This document shows positions 24,216 through 32,442 of a stretch of DNA of 64,000 bases, one piece after another. The stretch lies in NCBI RefSeq assembly GCF_030123405.1, contig NZ_CP126110.1:1860001-1924000 (forward strand), written 5' to 3'. The notes beneath the pieces are model-generated. The model had not been told where the DNA came from. It made no database searches and was given only the letters and a program-made list of their open reading frames with translations. Source of the DNA: Neobacillus sp. WH10 (GTDB lineage: Bacteria; Bacillota; Bacilli; Bacillales; Cytobacillaceae). The position numbers and the translations under genes are program-made. Within the stretch, counting starts at the first letter, position 1. Every line of letters begins with the position of its first letter.

Positions 24216-25676
24216 ATGAAGCTACAAAAGCTGCTTGAGTATTTGCATCCGATCCATCCTTTTATGGGAGAAGATCCGGAAATTACATCAATTGAAAACG
24301 ATAATCGGAAGGTGAAAAAAGGGAGCTTATTTATTTGTATTAAAGGTTACACAGTTGACGGTCATGATTTTGCAGCGTCCGCTGTTACCAATGGCGCTGT
24401 GGCAATACTTGCTGAGCGTCCGTTAGACCTTGATGTACCAGTTATCGTTGTTACCGATACAACAAGAGCAATGGCAGTACTCGCGAATGCTTTTTACGGG
24501 CAGCCCACAAAAAAGCTGCATTTAATCGGCATCACAGGAACGAATGGAAAAACAACAACCAGTCATTTGATTGAAAAAATATTTACTGATGCAGGAAAAA
24601 AAACAGGTTTGATTGGCACTATGTACACAAAAATTGCTGATGAGACATTTGAAACGAAAAACACAACTCCAGAAAGCCTGACACTTCAAAAAACATTTAA
24701 ACAAATGGTTGATGCCGGCGTCAGTTTAGCCGTAATGGAGGTTTCTTCGCATGCCCTTGATTTAGGAAGGGTTCATGGATGTGAATATAATGTGGCAGTT
24801 TTCACAAACCTGACGCAGGACCATCTGGATTACCATAAAACAATGGAGGAATATAAACGTTCCAAGAGCTTGTTGTTTGCCCAGCTAGGCAATAGCTATG
24901 ACTATAATAACCCAAAATTTGCAGTCTTAAATGCAGATGACCCAGCCTCAGAAATGTACAGGAGGTCAACGGCTGCACATGTGATTACATATGGAATTGA
25001 TCAAAAGGCGGATCTTCAGGCAAAAAATATTCAAATGACTCCGAGAGGCACTAATTTTGATCTCATTATTGATAGTGACATCTATCCAATTCAAATGCAG
25101 TTAATTGGTAAATTTAGTGTTTATAATGTCTTAGCAAGTATCTCTGCTGCAATAGTATCAGGTATTGGGATTAAGGATGCGATTCATTCTATCGAAGATG
25201 TTGAAGGGGTTGCAGGAAGGTTCGAACTTGTTAATACAGATCAGGATTTTACAGTGATTGTTGATTATGCACACACACCAGATAGTTTGGAAAATGTATT
25301 AAAGACGATTCAACATTTTGCGAAGAAAAGGGTTTTCGTTATTGTCGGCTGCGGTGGAGATCGTGACCGAACGAAACGGCCATTGATGGCGCAAATTGCT
25401 TGCAGGATGGCAACTGATCCGATTTTTACTTCAGATAATCCAAGAAGTGAAGATCCATTAGCAATATTGAAGGAAATGGAAGCAGGTGTACAAGGTGAAA
25501 CATATCAAGTCATACCTGATCGTAAAGAAGCTATTTATACGGCTGTCAATCAGGCAGCAGCTGGTGATGTTATTTTAATCGCTGGTAAAGGACATGAAAC
25601 CTATCAAACTATAGGTAACGTTGTTCATGACTTTGATGACCGGCTTGTTGCTAGGGAAGCAATTGAGGGGAGATAG
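24216..25676 (+). CDS. murE: UDP-N-acetylmuramoyl-L-alanyl-D-glutamate--2,6-diaminopimelate ligase
   Basis: MurE adds the third residue of the peptidoglycan stem peptide. The 486-residue enzyme has the Mur-ligase P-loop GITGTNGKTTTSHL (about residues 107-120) and MEVSSHALDLGRV. The DNPRSEDP motif near the C-terminus specifies meso-diaminopimelate rather than lysine, as expected for Bacillus. ATG 24216 follows a GAGAGGATTTGAG region. The next gene starts 2 bp after its stop. Confidence 0.96.
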   Translation: MKLQKLLEYLHPIHPFMGEDPEITSIENDNRKVKKGSLFICIKGYTVDGHDFAASAVTNGAVAILAERPLDLDVPVIVVTDTTRAMAVLANAFYGQPTKKLHLIGITGTNGKTTTSHLIEKIFTDAGKKTGLIGTMYTKIADETFETKNTTPESLTLQKTFKQMVDAGVSLAVMEVSSHALDLGRVHGCEYNVAVFTNLTQDHLDYHKTMEEYKRSKSLLFAQLGNSYDYNNPKFAVLNADDPASEMYRRSTAAHVITYGIDQKADLQAKNIQMTPRGTNFDLIIDSDIYPIQMQLIGKFSVYNVLASISAAIVSGIGIKDAIHSIEDVEGVAGRFELVNTDQDFTVIVDYAHTPDSLENVLKTIQHFAKKRVFVIVGCGGDRDRTKRPLMAQIACRMATDPIFTSDNPRSEDPLAILKEMEAGVQGETYQVIPDRKEAIYTAVNQAAAGDVILIAGKGHETYQTIGNVVHDFDDRLVAREAIEGR

Positions 25677-25678
25677 CA

Positions 25679-26128
25679 ATGCTTTTAGCTCTGAAAGACT
25701 TGGCAAGTTTGTTTACAGATAAAAAAGGAATCCAGGATGACATGATGTTTTATACTGTTACGGATCAAGCAAATACTGTTCAGCCTAAAGGTTTATTTAT
25801 TCCAATAAATGAAGAGTCAGGGGAACTTTTAGATGCTATTGCAAACGGAGCTATCGCTGCCATCTGGGAGTATGAAAAAAAACTCCCACGATATACACCA
25901 ACCCATTTCCCTGTTTTTTTCACAAATGATAAGGCAGTGGCAATAAAAAATATTTTAAAACTATATAGTGAAAAATTAGATGGAGAAACGAATAAACACA
26001 TGGAGATAACTAACTTTAAATTTTCAAATAAAAAACTTCTTAATAAAAATAATCAAACATATGATATAGCTGTGATATTAGAAAAGCTGACAAATAAATT
26101 AACAATAGATACGGAAAGGAGGGGGTAA
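25679..26128 (+). CDS. Orphan Mur-ligase N-terminal domain (MurF-like, truncated)
   Basis: This 149-residue protein resembles only the N-terminal UDP-substrate domain of MurF/MurE. It has YTVTDQANTVQPKGLFIPI, ANGAIAAIWEYE and VFFTNDKAVAIKNILKLYS, which follow the pattern of MurF residues about 25-105. It lacks the ATP-binding P-loop, the central ATPase domain and the C-terminal domain, so it cannot be a working ligase. The last 45 residues are Lys/Asn-rich and look degenerate. It sits exactly where murF lies in classical dcw clusters (between murE and mraY). It is 2 bp after murE and 1 bp before mraY, whose ribosome site is inside its end. It is a relic, or a retained binding domain or coupling ORF. 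Confidence 0.72.
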   Translation: MLLALKDLASLFTDKKGIQDDMMFYTVTDQANTVQPKGLFIPINEESGELLDAIANGAIAAIWEYEKKLPRYTPTHFPVFFTNDKAVAIKNILKLYSEKLDGETNKHMEITNFKFSNKKLLNKNNQTYDIAVILEKLTNKLTIDTERRG

Positions 26129-26129
26129 A

Positions 26130-27107
26130 ATGAAGGAGCAAGTTATTTTTTTCACAATAATTATGGGTTTTCTTATCTCAGTTTTACTTTCTCCTATTTT
26201 TATTCCCTTCTTAAGAAGGTTGAAATTTGGACAAAGCATCCGGGAGGAAGGTCCCAAATCACACCAAAAAAAATCAGGCACGCCTACAATGGGTGGTGTG
26301 ATGATATTATTCTCGATTATCATTACCACTTTAGTAATGATTGGGAAATACTCAGAACAAATTCCAGTTACAACTTTTTTACTTTTGTTTGTGACATTTG
26401 GGTTCGGATTGCTCGGTTTTTTGGATGATTTTATTAAAGTAGTATTGAAACGAAACTTAGGATTAACATCAAAACAAAAGTTTTTAGGTCAAATTATTAT
26501 TTCAGTAATATTTTACCTAATCTATAAACATACTGGACAATCTACAGAACTTAAACTGCCTTTTGGGGATTACTCCATTGATTTAGGATGGTCATATGTG
26601 TTTTTAATCATTTTCTGGCTTGTTGGATTCTCTAATGCAGTGAACTTGACAGACGGTCTCGACGGTTTGGTTTCAGGAACGGCAGCTATCGCTTTTGGAG
26701 CATTTGCTGTTTTAGCATGGAACCAAAATAACTTTGAAATAGCTGTTTTCTCTGTTGCAGTCGTTGGTGCTGTTTTAGGATTTTTGGTTTTTAATGCTCA
26801 TCCTGCTAAGGTATTTATGGGGGACACTGGGTCACTTGCACTTGGTGGTGCAATAGCTGGGATTGCTATTTTAACAAAGCTTGAGATTCTGCTTATCATT
26901 ATTGGCGGAGTTTTTGTCATCGAAACATTATCAGTTATTCTTCAGGTCGCATCCTTTAAGATGACTGGAAAACGAATTTTCCGAATGAGCCCGCTTCATC
27001 ATCATTATGAATTAGTTGGCTGGTCGGAATGGCGGGTAGTCGTTACATTTTGGAGTGTTGGTCTAATATTTGCGATACTAGGTATCTATATCGAGGTGTG
27101 GTTGTAA
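26130..27107 (+). CDS. mraY: Phospho-N-acetylmuramoyl-pentapeptide-transferase
   Basis: MraY makes lipid I by moving phospho-MurNAc-pentapeptide to undecaprenyl phosphate in the membrane. The 325-residue protein has ten membrane segments and the family motifs KKSGTPTMGG near the N-terminus, FLDDFIK (Asp pair), NAVNLTDGLDGL and FMGDTGSLALGG, and MSPLHHHYE (three histidines). ATG 26130 follows AAAGGAGGGGG. murD starts directly at the base after its stop codon. Confidence 0.97.
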   Translation: MKEQVIFFTIIMGFLISVLLSPIFIPFLRRLKFGQSIREEGPKSHQKKSGTPTMGGVMILFSIIITTLVMIGKYSEQIPVTTFLLLFVTFGFGLLGFLDDFIKVVLKRNLGLTSKQKFLGQIIISVIFYLIYKHTGQSTELKLPFGDYSIDLGWSYVFLIIFWLVGFSNAVNLTDGLDGLVSGTAAIAFGAFAVLAWNQNNFEIAVFSVAVVGAVLGFLVFNAHPAKVFMGDTGSLALGGAIAGIAILTKLEILLIIIGGVFVIETLSVILQVASFKMTGKRIFRMSPLHHHYELVGWSEWRVVVTFWSVGLIFAILGIYIEVWL

Positions 27108-28457
27108 TTGAAACAGATTGAATCTTATCAACATAAAAAAATTCTTGTCCTTGGTTTGGCCAAAAGTGGTGTAACAGCAGCGGCACTGCTGCATAAGCTT
27201 GGAGCATTTGTTACTGTGAACGATAAAAAGCCATTATCGGAAAACCCAGAGGCCCAAGGATTATTAGAGCAAGGGATAAAAGTGATTTGTGGTGATCATC
27301 CGATTGAACTTCTTGATGAAGGGTTCGAACTTATTGTGAAAAATCCTGGAATTCCTTATCACAATCCTATGATTGAAGGAGCCATTGAAAAAGGAATACC
27401 TGTCATTACAGAAGTTGAGCTTGCTTATGAGGTTTCAGAAGCACCTTTTATTGGGATTACAGGAACAAATGGAAAAACAACAACAACCACGCTTGTATAT
27501 GAAATGCTGAACCAAGGAGAGAAACAGCCATTAATTGCCGGTAATATCGGAACTGTTGCCTCGGGTGTTGCTCAAGCAGCAACAATGGAAAATACAATTG
27601 TTATTGAGTTATCTTCGTTTCAGCTAATGGGAATCGAAACCTTTAACCCGAAAATTGCGATAATCACAAACCTTTATGATGCCCATTTGGATTATCACGG
27701 TACACGAAAGGATTACATTGCAGCAAAGGCAAACATCACTAAAAACCAGACAGAGCTTGAATATTTAATCATTAATGCAGACCAAGAAGAAACATTGGAA
27801 ATCGCGCGGCACTCAAAAGCCAGTATTATACCTTTTTCTACAAAGAGGGAATTGGTAGAAGGTGCTTATATTCAAAATGGCTGGATTATGTTTAATCATG
27901 AAAAGGTAATGGAAATTAGTGAAATTGCCTTGCCAGGGGTACATAATCTCGAAAATATTTTATCCGCCATGGCAGCAGCTAAACTTTCCGGAGTAGGAAA
28001 TGTAGCAATCCAAGAAGTGCTGCGAACATTTACTGGTGTCAGGCACCGTTTACAATTCGTCGCTGATGTAAATGGGAGAAGGGTTTATAATGATTCAAAG
28101 GCAACGAATATTTTAGCCACTATCAACGCTCTTGCTGCGTTTAAAGCCCCGATCATCCTACTTGCAGGAGGACTAGATCGCGGCAATGAATTTGATGAGC
28201 TGCTTCCTTATTTAAATCATGTGAAGGCATTAATAACATTTGGTCAAACCGCTCCTAAGATTGAGCGGGTTGGGGCTCAAGCAGGAATAAAAAAAATTAT
28301 CCGTGTCGATAATGTTGAAAAGGCAGTGCCTGAAGCTTATCGATACTCTGAATCAGGTGATATCATCCTGTTATCTCCTGCATGTGCAAGCTGGGATCAA
28401 TATAAAAGTTTTGAGATCAGGGGAGACATTTTTATCGAAGCGGTGCATAAGCTTTAG
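27108..28457 (+). CDS. murD: UDP-N-acetylmuramoyl-L-alanine--D-glutamate ligase
   Basis: MurD adds D-glutamate to UDP-MurNAc-L-Ala. The 449-residue enzyme has an N-terminal Rossmann domain (ILVLGLAKSGVTAA), the ATP loop GITGTNGKTTTTTL, IELSSFQL, the NDSKATN stretch and the C-terminal LLSPACASWDQY. The length is normal. It starts at TTG 27108 with GAGGTG upstream inside mraY. The 270-bp gap after it holds a repeat element before spoVE. Confidence 0.96.
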   Translation: MKQIESYQHKKILVLGLAKSGVTAAALLHKLGAFVTVNDKKPLSENPEAQGLLEQGIKVICGDHPIELLDEGFELIVKNPGIPYHNPMIEGAIEKGIPVITEVELAYEVSEAPFIGITGTNGKTTTTTLVYEMLNQGEKQPLIAGNIGTVASGVAQAATMENTIVIELSSFQLMGIETFNPKIAIITNLYDAHLDYHGTRKDYIAAKANITKNQTELEYLIINADQEETLEIARHSKASIIPFSTKRELVEGAYIQNGWIMFNHEKVMEISEIALPGVHNLENILSAMAAAKLSGVGNVAIQEVLRTFTGVRHRLQFVADVNGRRVYNDSKATNILATINALAAFKAPIILLAGGLDRGNEFDELLPYLNHVKALITFGQTAPKIERVGAQAGIKKIIRVDNVEKAVPEAYRYSESGDIILLSPACASWDQYKSFEIRGDIFIEAVHKL

Positions 28458-28478
28458 TAAGGGCTTGTACCACAAAGT

Positions 28479-28662
28479 AAAGCGGAAGCGTCTTGTCGAG
28501 TGACAAGCAGAGCTCAGTCAGAGACTAGTCGGCCTTAATGTGTACAGAATGCATTAGCTTTCTGTAGCCAAGCATTAGAAAAGCCAGCGTGAAGTTTGTT
28601 CTTTAATCTTCTCGACGGATTGGCTGTAGACCGGCGAGCCCCTAAGCTTTGTAGCTAGACAC
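28479..28662 (+). repeat. Dispersed intergenic repeat, type 1, copy B
   Basis: This 184-bp element starts AAAGCGGAAGC and ends TGTAGCTAGACAC. It is homologous to copy A at 4207-4398 but in the opposite orientation. The inner hairpin TACAGAA / TTCTGTA replaces TACATAA / TTATGTA of copy A, so pairing is kept while the bases change. It splits murD from spoVE and would be in the message of any read-through transcript. It has no coding frame. Confidence 0.75.
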
Positions 28663-28727
28663 TTCGTGTTATTATCCACTCAGAGTGGTTCTCTAAGCCC
28701 TAAAACTCGTAGTTGAGGTGTATAGTG

Positions 28728-29828
28728 GTGCCGACAAAGAGAACAACTCCTGATTTTATATTAATTATTGTAACTTTTACGCTGCTGGCAATAGGGTTAA
28801 TTATGGTTTACAGCGCAAGCGCAATTTGGGCTGAATATAAATTTCATGATTCCTTTTTCTTTGCAAAACGGCAAACTCTATTCGCAGGTGTCGGAATCGC
28901 TGCCATGTTTTTTATTATGAACATTAATTACTGGACATGGAGAACTTGGGCTAAAACCATTTTAATTGTTTGTTTTGTCTTGTTAGTACTAGTCTTAATT
29001 CCTGGAATCGGAAATGTTCGGAATGGCTCAAGAAGCTGGATAGGAGTAGGGGCATTTTCGATCCAGCCTTCAGAATTTATGAAGCTGGCGATGATTGCCT
29101 TTTTGGCTAAATATCTTTCTGAAAGACAGAAGCTGATTACCTCTTTTAGGAAGGGGCTCATTCCTTCTTTAGGACTTGCCTTTTTAGCCTTTACAATGAT
29201 TATGCTGCAGCCCGATCTAGGTACAGGAACCGTCATGATGGGAACATGCGTTGTAATGATTTTCATAGCTGGTGCAAGAATTAGTCATTTTGCTTTCCTT
29301 GGAATATTGGGTGTTGCAGGGTTTGTCGGCTTAATTGCTTCGGCACCTTATCGAATAAAGCGAATTACCTCATTTTTAGATCCTTGGTCGGATCCATTAG
29401 GCAGCGGATTTCAAATTATTCAATCGCTTTACGCCATCGGTCCCGGAGGTTTATTCGGACTTGGTCTTGGTGAAAGCAGGCAAAAGTTTTTTTACTTACC
29501 TGAACCGCAAACGGACTTTATCTTTGCAATTCTTTCAGAAGAATTGGGATTTATTGGTGGTTCTTTTATACTGCTATTGTTTGCGCTTTTGTTATGGCGT
29601 GGAATACGCATCGCTCTTGGCGCTCCTGATTTATATGGAAGTTTTCTTGCTGTAGGAATTATCGCCATGGTTGCTATTCAGGTAATGATTAATATCGGTG
29701 TTGTAACAGGTCTTATGCCAGTAACGGGCATTACATTACCATTTTTAAGCTATGGGGGCTCCTCGCTGACCTTGATGTTAATGGCTATCGGTGTTCTCCT
29801 AAATATTAGCCGTTATTCAAGATATTAA
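28728..29828 (+). CDS. spoVE: Stage V sporulation protein E (SEDS-family glycan polymerase)
   Basis: SpoVE is the sporulation paralogue of FtsW. It polymerises or handles lipid II for the spore cortex together with SpoVD. The 366-residue product has exactly the B. subtilis SpoVE length, ten membrane segments and SEDS motifs such as NGSRSWIGVGAFSIQPSEF, QPDLGT and the C-terminal PFLSYGGSS. GTG 28728 is chosen seven bases after GAGGTG, giving MPTKRTTPDF. GTG 28725 is also possible. The location inside the dcw cluster supports SpoVE rather than FtsW. Confidence 0.94.
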   Translation: MPTKRTTPDFILIIVTFTLLAIGLIMVYSASAIWAEYKFHDSFFFAKRQTLFAGVGIAAMFFIMNINYWTWRTWAKTILIVCFVLLVLVLIPGIGNVRNGSRSWIGVGAFSIQPSEFMKLAMIAFLAKYLSERQKLITSFRKGLIPSLGLAFLAFTMIMLQPDLGTGTVMMGTCVVMIFIAGARISHFAFLGILGVAGFVGLIASAPYRIKRITSFLDPWSDPLGSGFQIIQSLYAIGPGGLFGLGLGESRQKFFYLPEPQTDFIFAILSEELGFIGGSFILLLFALLLWRGIRIALGAPDLYGSFLAVGIIAMVAIQVMINIGVVTGLMPVTGITLPFLSYGGSSLTLMLMAIGVLLNISRYSRY

Positions 29829-29835
29829 AAATGAT

Positions 29836-29866
29836 ACCCTGTTCACATTAACAGGGTTCTTTTTTA
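29836..29866 (+). terminator. Terminator after spoVE
   Basis: ACCCTGTT / AACAGGGT with a 6-base loop is followed by TCTTTTTTATTT. It lies before murG, which must then have its own promoter in the 115 bp downstream. Confidence 0.8.
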
Positions 29867-29981
29867 TTTGAGGATTAGTTTACAATTACATAACAATCTT
29901 TTTTCATTTGCTTTATTATCTTTATTTTTATAGTAAGATAGGAATGCATTCAGGTGTTAAATCGTTAATGAGGTGGAAAAA

Positions 29982-31085
29982 ATGAAAATAGTAGTAAGCG
30001 GCGGCGGTACTGGCGGACATATTTATCCTGCGCTCGCACTTATCAGAGAAATTCAAAAAGAGAACAAAGATGCAGAGTTTCTATACATAGGTACAAAAAA
30101 TGGCTTGGAGAGTAAAATTGTCCCTCGAGAGAAGATTGCCTTTAAATCCATTCATATTACTGGATTTAAACGGAAGCTTTCCTTTGAGAATGTCAAAACC
30201 GTTTTTCGTTTTCTAAAAGGTGTGAAAGACAGTAAAAGATTATTAAAAGAGTTTAAGCCAGACATTGTAATAGGAACTGGTGGTTATGTTTGTGGTCCTG
30301 TTGTTTATGCCGCCCATAAGCTTCGGATCCCAACGATCATTCACGAGCAGAATAGTGTTCCAGGGCTTACAAATAAATTTTTGAGCCGGTATGTAAACAA
30401 AATTGCCATCTGTTTTGAAGATGCAAAAAATTATTTTCCAAGTGAAAAGGTAGTTTTCACGGGAAATCCGCGTGCTTCCGAGGTAATCGGAAAGGATGGA
30501 ATAAAAGGGCGACTTTCAGCTGGTCTAAGTACAACTAAACCTGCCGTTCTAATTTTTGGCGGCAGCCGTGGTGCGAGGCCAATTAATGAAGCAGTAGTTA
30601 AAGCCTTCGCAGAATTGGCTGAAAAACCTTATCAGATTCTCTATATTACTGGCGATGTCCATTATGAGGATGTCAAAAAGGAAGTGGAGTTAGTAGGAAG
30701 TCCGTCTAATGTAGTGATAAAACCTTTTATTCACAATATGCCAGAGGTACTTTCGGGGATTGATTTAGTTGTCTCAAGAGCGGGAGCAACGTCGCTTGCC
30801 GAAATTACTTCACTAGGTATTCCAAGCATTCTTGTCCCAAGCCCATATGTTACAAATAACCATCAAGAGAAAAATGCTAGGTCTCTGAGTGATCATGGTG
30901 CGGCTGAATTGCTTTTAGAAAAAGATTTAAATAATAAAAGTCTTGTGTATCATATAGATCGAATTCTATTAAATAATGAAAATTTACATGATATGAAAAT
31001 AAAAGCTAAGAAAATGGGTGTACCAGATTCAGCGAGCAGACTTTATTCAGTAATGAAGCAGCTTGTAAAATCAAATCATAGGTAG
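29982..31085 (+). CDS. murG: UDP-N-acetylglucosamine--lipid I GlcNAc transferase MurG
   Basis: MurG adds GlcNAc to lipid I to give lipid II at the inner face of the membrane. The 367-residue GT-B enzyme begins MKIVVSGGGTGGHIYPA with the glycine-rich lipid-binding loop. It has GTGGYVCGPVVYAAH, HEQNSVPGLTN, GGSRGARPIN and the sugar-nucleotide site SRAGATSLAEI. ATG 29982 is chosen, six bases after GAGGTGG. An in-frame GTG at 29973 falls inside that site. Confidence 0.96.
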   Translation: MKIVVSGGGTGGHIYPALALIREIQKENKDAEFLYIGTKNGLESKIVPREKIAFKSIHITGFKRKLSFENVKTVFRFLKGVKDSKRLLKEFKPDIVIGTGGYVCGPVVYAAHKLRIPTIIHEQNSVPGLTNKFLSRYVNKIAICFEDAKNYFPSEKVVFTGNPRASEVIGKDGIKGRLSAGLSTTKPAVLIFGGSRGARPINEAVVKAFAELAEKPYQILYITGDVHYEDVKKEVELVGSPSNVVIKPFIHNMPEVLSGIDLVVSRAGATSLAEITSLGIPSILVPSPYVTNNHQEKNARSLSDHGAAELLLEKDLNNKSLVYHIDRILLNNENLHDMKIKAKKMGVPDSASRLYSVMKQLVKSNHR

Positions 31086-31146
31086 CCCAAATAATTTTTT
31101 AGCATAGACTAAGTAAAACGCATCTAGGAAAGTTAGGGTGGTAAAA

Positions 31147-32055
31147 ATGGACGCGATATTAACGGAATTGCAAAATATAAATATTGGGAAAGTGAAAAAA
31201 AATGAACCTCTCCTTCATCACACGACAATAAAAATTGGTGGTCCTGCTGACCTTTTTATTGAGCCTTCATCAGTTGATAATTTAAAGCAGGTAATGGCGG
31301 TAATTAACAAACACCGCATAAATTGGCGGGCGATTGGAAGAGGCTCTAATCTTTTAGTTTCAGACAAAGGAATTGAGGGAGCAGTGATTAAGCTCGGTCC
31401 GGGATTGAGCCACCTCGAAATTAACGAGACAGAAATTACTGTTGGCAGTGGTCATTCACTTGTTAGTCTCTCAACATTAATTAGTAAAAAAGGACTTACT
31501 GGCCTTGAGTTTGCCAGCGGCATCCCTGGATCAGTTGGCGGAGCTGTTTATATGAACGCTGGTGCACATGGCTCAGATATTAGCAAAATATTAACAAGGG
31601 CTCATGTTTTATTTGATGACGGGAGGATGGAATGGCTTTCGAATGAAGAAATGGAATTCTCTTATAGAACATCAATTCTACAGAATAAGCGACCAGGAAT
31701 TGTTGTGGAAGCTGTTTTCCGGCTTGATAGGGGAGATAGAGCAGAGATTGTGTCTCAAATGCAACACAACAAGGATTATCGAAAAGAGACACAACCATGG
31801 AATTTTCCTTGTGCAGGAAGTATTTTCCGAAATCCGCTTCCAAATTATGCAGGGAAACTAATTGAAGTCGCTGGTTTAAAGGGCTTCAGTATTGGTGGGG
31901 CAAAGATTTCCGAAATGCATGGGAATTTTATTGTCAATGCCGGTAATGCTACTGCCGGTGACGTGCTCGCCTTAATTCAGCATGTCAAAGATACCATTTA
32001 CAGTTTATATGAAGTTAAAATGGAAACCGAAGTGGAAATAATCGGAAGAAAATAG
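31147..32055 (+). CDS. murB: UDP-N-acetylmuramate dehydrogenase
   Basis: MurB reduces enolpyruvyl-UDP-GlcNAc to UDP-MurNAc using FAD and NADPH. The 302-residue type-II enzyme has the FAD-binding stretches AIGRGSNLLVSD and GLEFASGIPGSVGGAVYMNA. The catalytic serine lies in PCAGSIFRNP, and KISEMHGNFIVN is also present. ATG 31147 is preceded by TAGGGTGG, and the in-frame GTG at 31138 is part of that site. A 387-bp gap with its own promoter and hairpins separates it from divIB. Confidence 0.96.
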   Translation: MDAILTELQNINIGKVKKNEPLLHHTTIKIGGPADLFIEPSSVDNLKQVMAVINKHRINWRAIGRGSNLLVSDKGIEGAVIKLGPGLSHLEINETEITVGSGHSLVSLSTLISKKGLTGLEFASGIPGSVGGAVYMNAGAHGSDISKILTRAHVLFDDGRMEWLSNEEMEFSYRTSILQNKRPGIVVEAVFRLDRGDRAEIVSQMQHNKDYRKETQPWNFPCAGSIFRNPLPNYAGKLIEVAGLKGFSIGGAKISEMHGNFIVNAGNATAGDVLALIQHVKDTIYSLYEVKMETEVEIIGRK

Positions 32056-32112
32056 GAGCAGCAGGTATCAAAGTTCTAAAAATTTTAACTTACTTTTCTT
32101 GTAAGAAATGCC

Positions 32113-32140
32113 TTACGAATGACAAATATTGTGTTATAAT
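32113..32140 (+). promoter_or_regulatory. Promoter upstream of the divIB leader
   Basis: TTACGA (32113-32118) and a perfect TATAAT (32135-32140) are separated by 16 bp, with an extended -10 TG at 32132-32133. Transcription should start near 32147, about 295 bases before divIB, leaving an unusually long leader. Confidence 0.65.
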
Positions 32141-32181
32141 TACTGGTAATATTATAGGTGGGAACTCTAATGAAAATGAGT

Positions 32182-32215
32182 GACGGCATGAATTTTCGTG
32201 CCGTTGTTTCTCTTT
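32182..32215 (+). terminator. Terminator-like hairpin in the divIB leader
   Basis: ACGGCA (32183-32188) pairs with TGCCGT (32199-32204), with further pairing inside, and the tract GTTTCTCTTTT follows. It lies about 35 nt after the predicted start of transcription. It also falls inside a short frame (ATG 32170, preceded by AGGTGGG), so it could act as an attenuator or end a small RNA of about 70 nt. Confidence 0.5.
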
Positions 32216-32353
32216 TCAAGGTAACCATTTTCATGTGTTTAGAGGACAAGCATATAATAATTTTTAGGACAATGTCTTTTTATCCCGGATTAACCAGTAG
32301 AAGGACACTCGTCAAGACTTTAGAAGAGCAAAAAGGATAGGTGGAGGGGACTG

Positions 32354-32422
32354 TCCGTAAAAGCCCTATTTGGTTCAACTAATAATTAGTGGCCATGAAA
32401 GAAACACTGATTGAAGTTTCAC
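32354..32422 (+). repeat. Short dispersed hairpin repeat, type 4, copy 1
   Basis: This 69-bp segment begins CCGTAAAAGCCC, then GGTTCAA. It carries the stem AATTAGTG (32384-32391) with CACTGATT (32405-32412) and ends GAAGTTTCAC. It matches 63653-63724 in the flanks. The stem arms differ between copies but still pair. It ends 9 bp before the divIB ribosome site (GGAGG, 32431). With the promoter and hairpin above it, it accounts for most of the 387-bp murB-divIB gap. Confidence 0.6.
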
Positions 32423-32442
32423 TTTATGTGGAGGAAAAATGA

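Noticed and set aside
28303..28503. 66-codon open frame running from murD into the repeat element
   Set aside because: Most of it is an alternative frame of murD, and the rest runs into non-coding repeat sequence.
32158..32340. 60-codon open frame before divIB as a protein gene
   Set aside because: It contains the leader hairpin, and the product has no domain or protein-like pattern. Only its first codons, as a possible leader peptide, are kept as a hypothesis.
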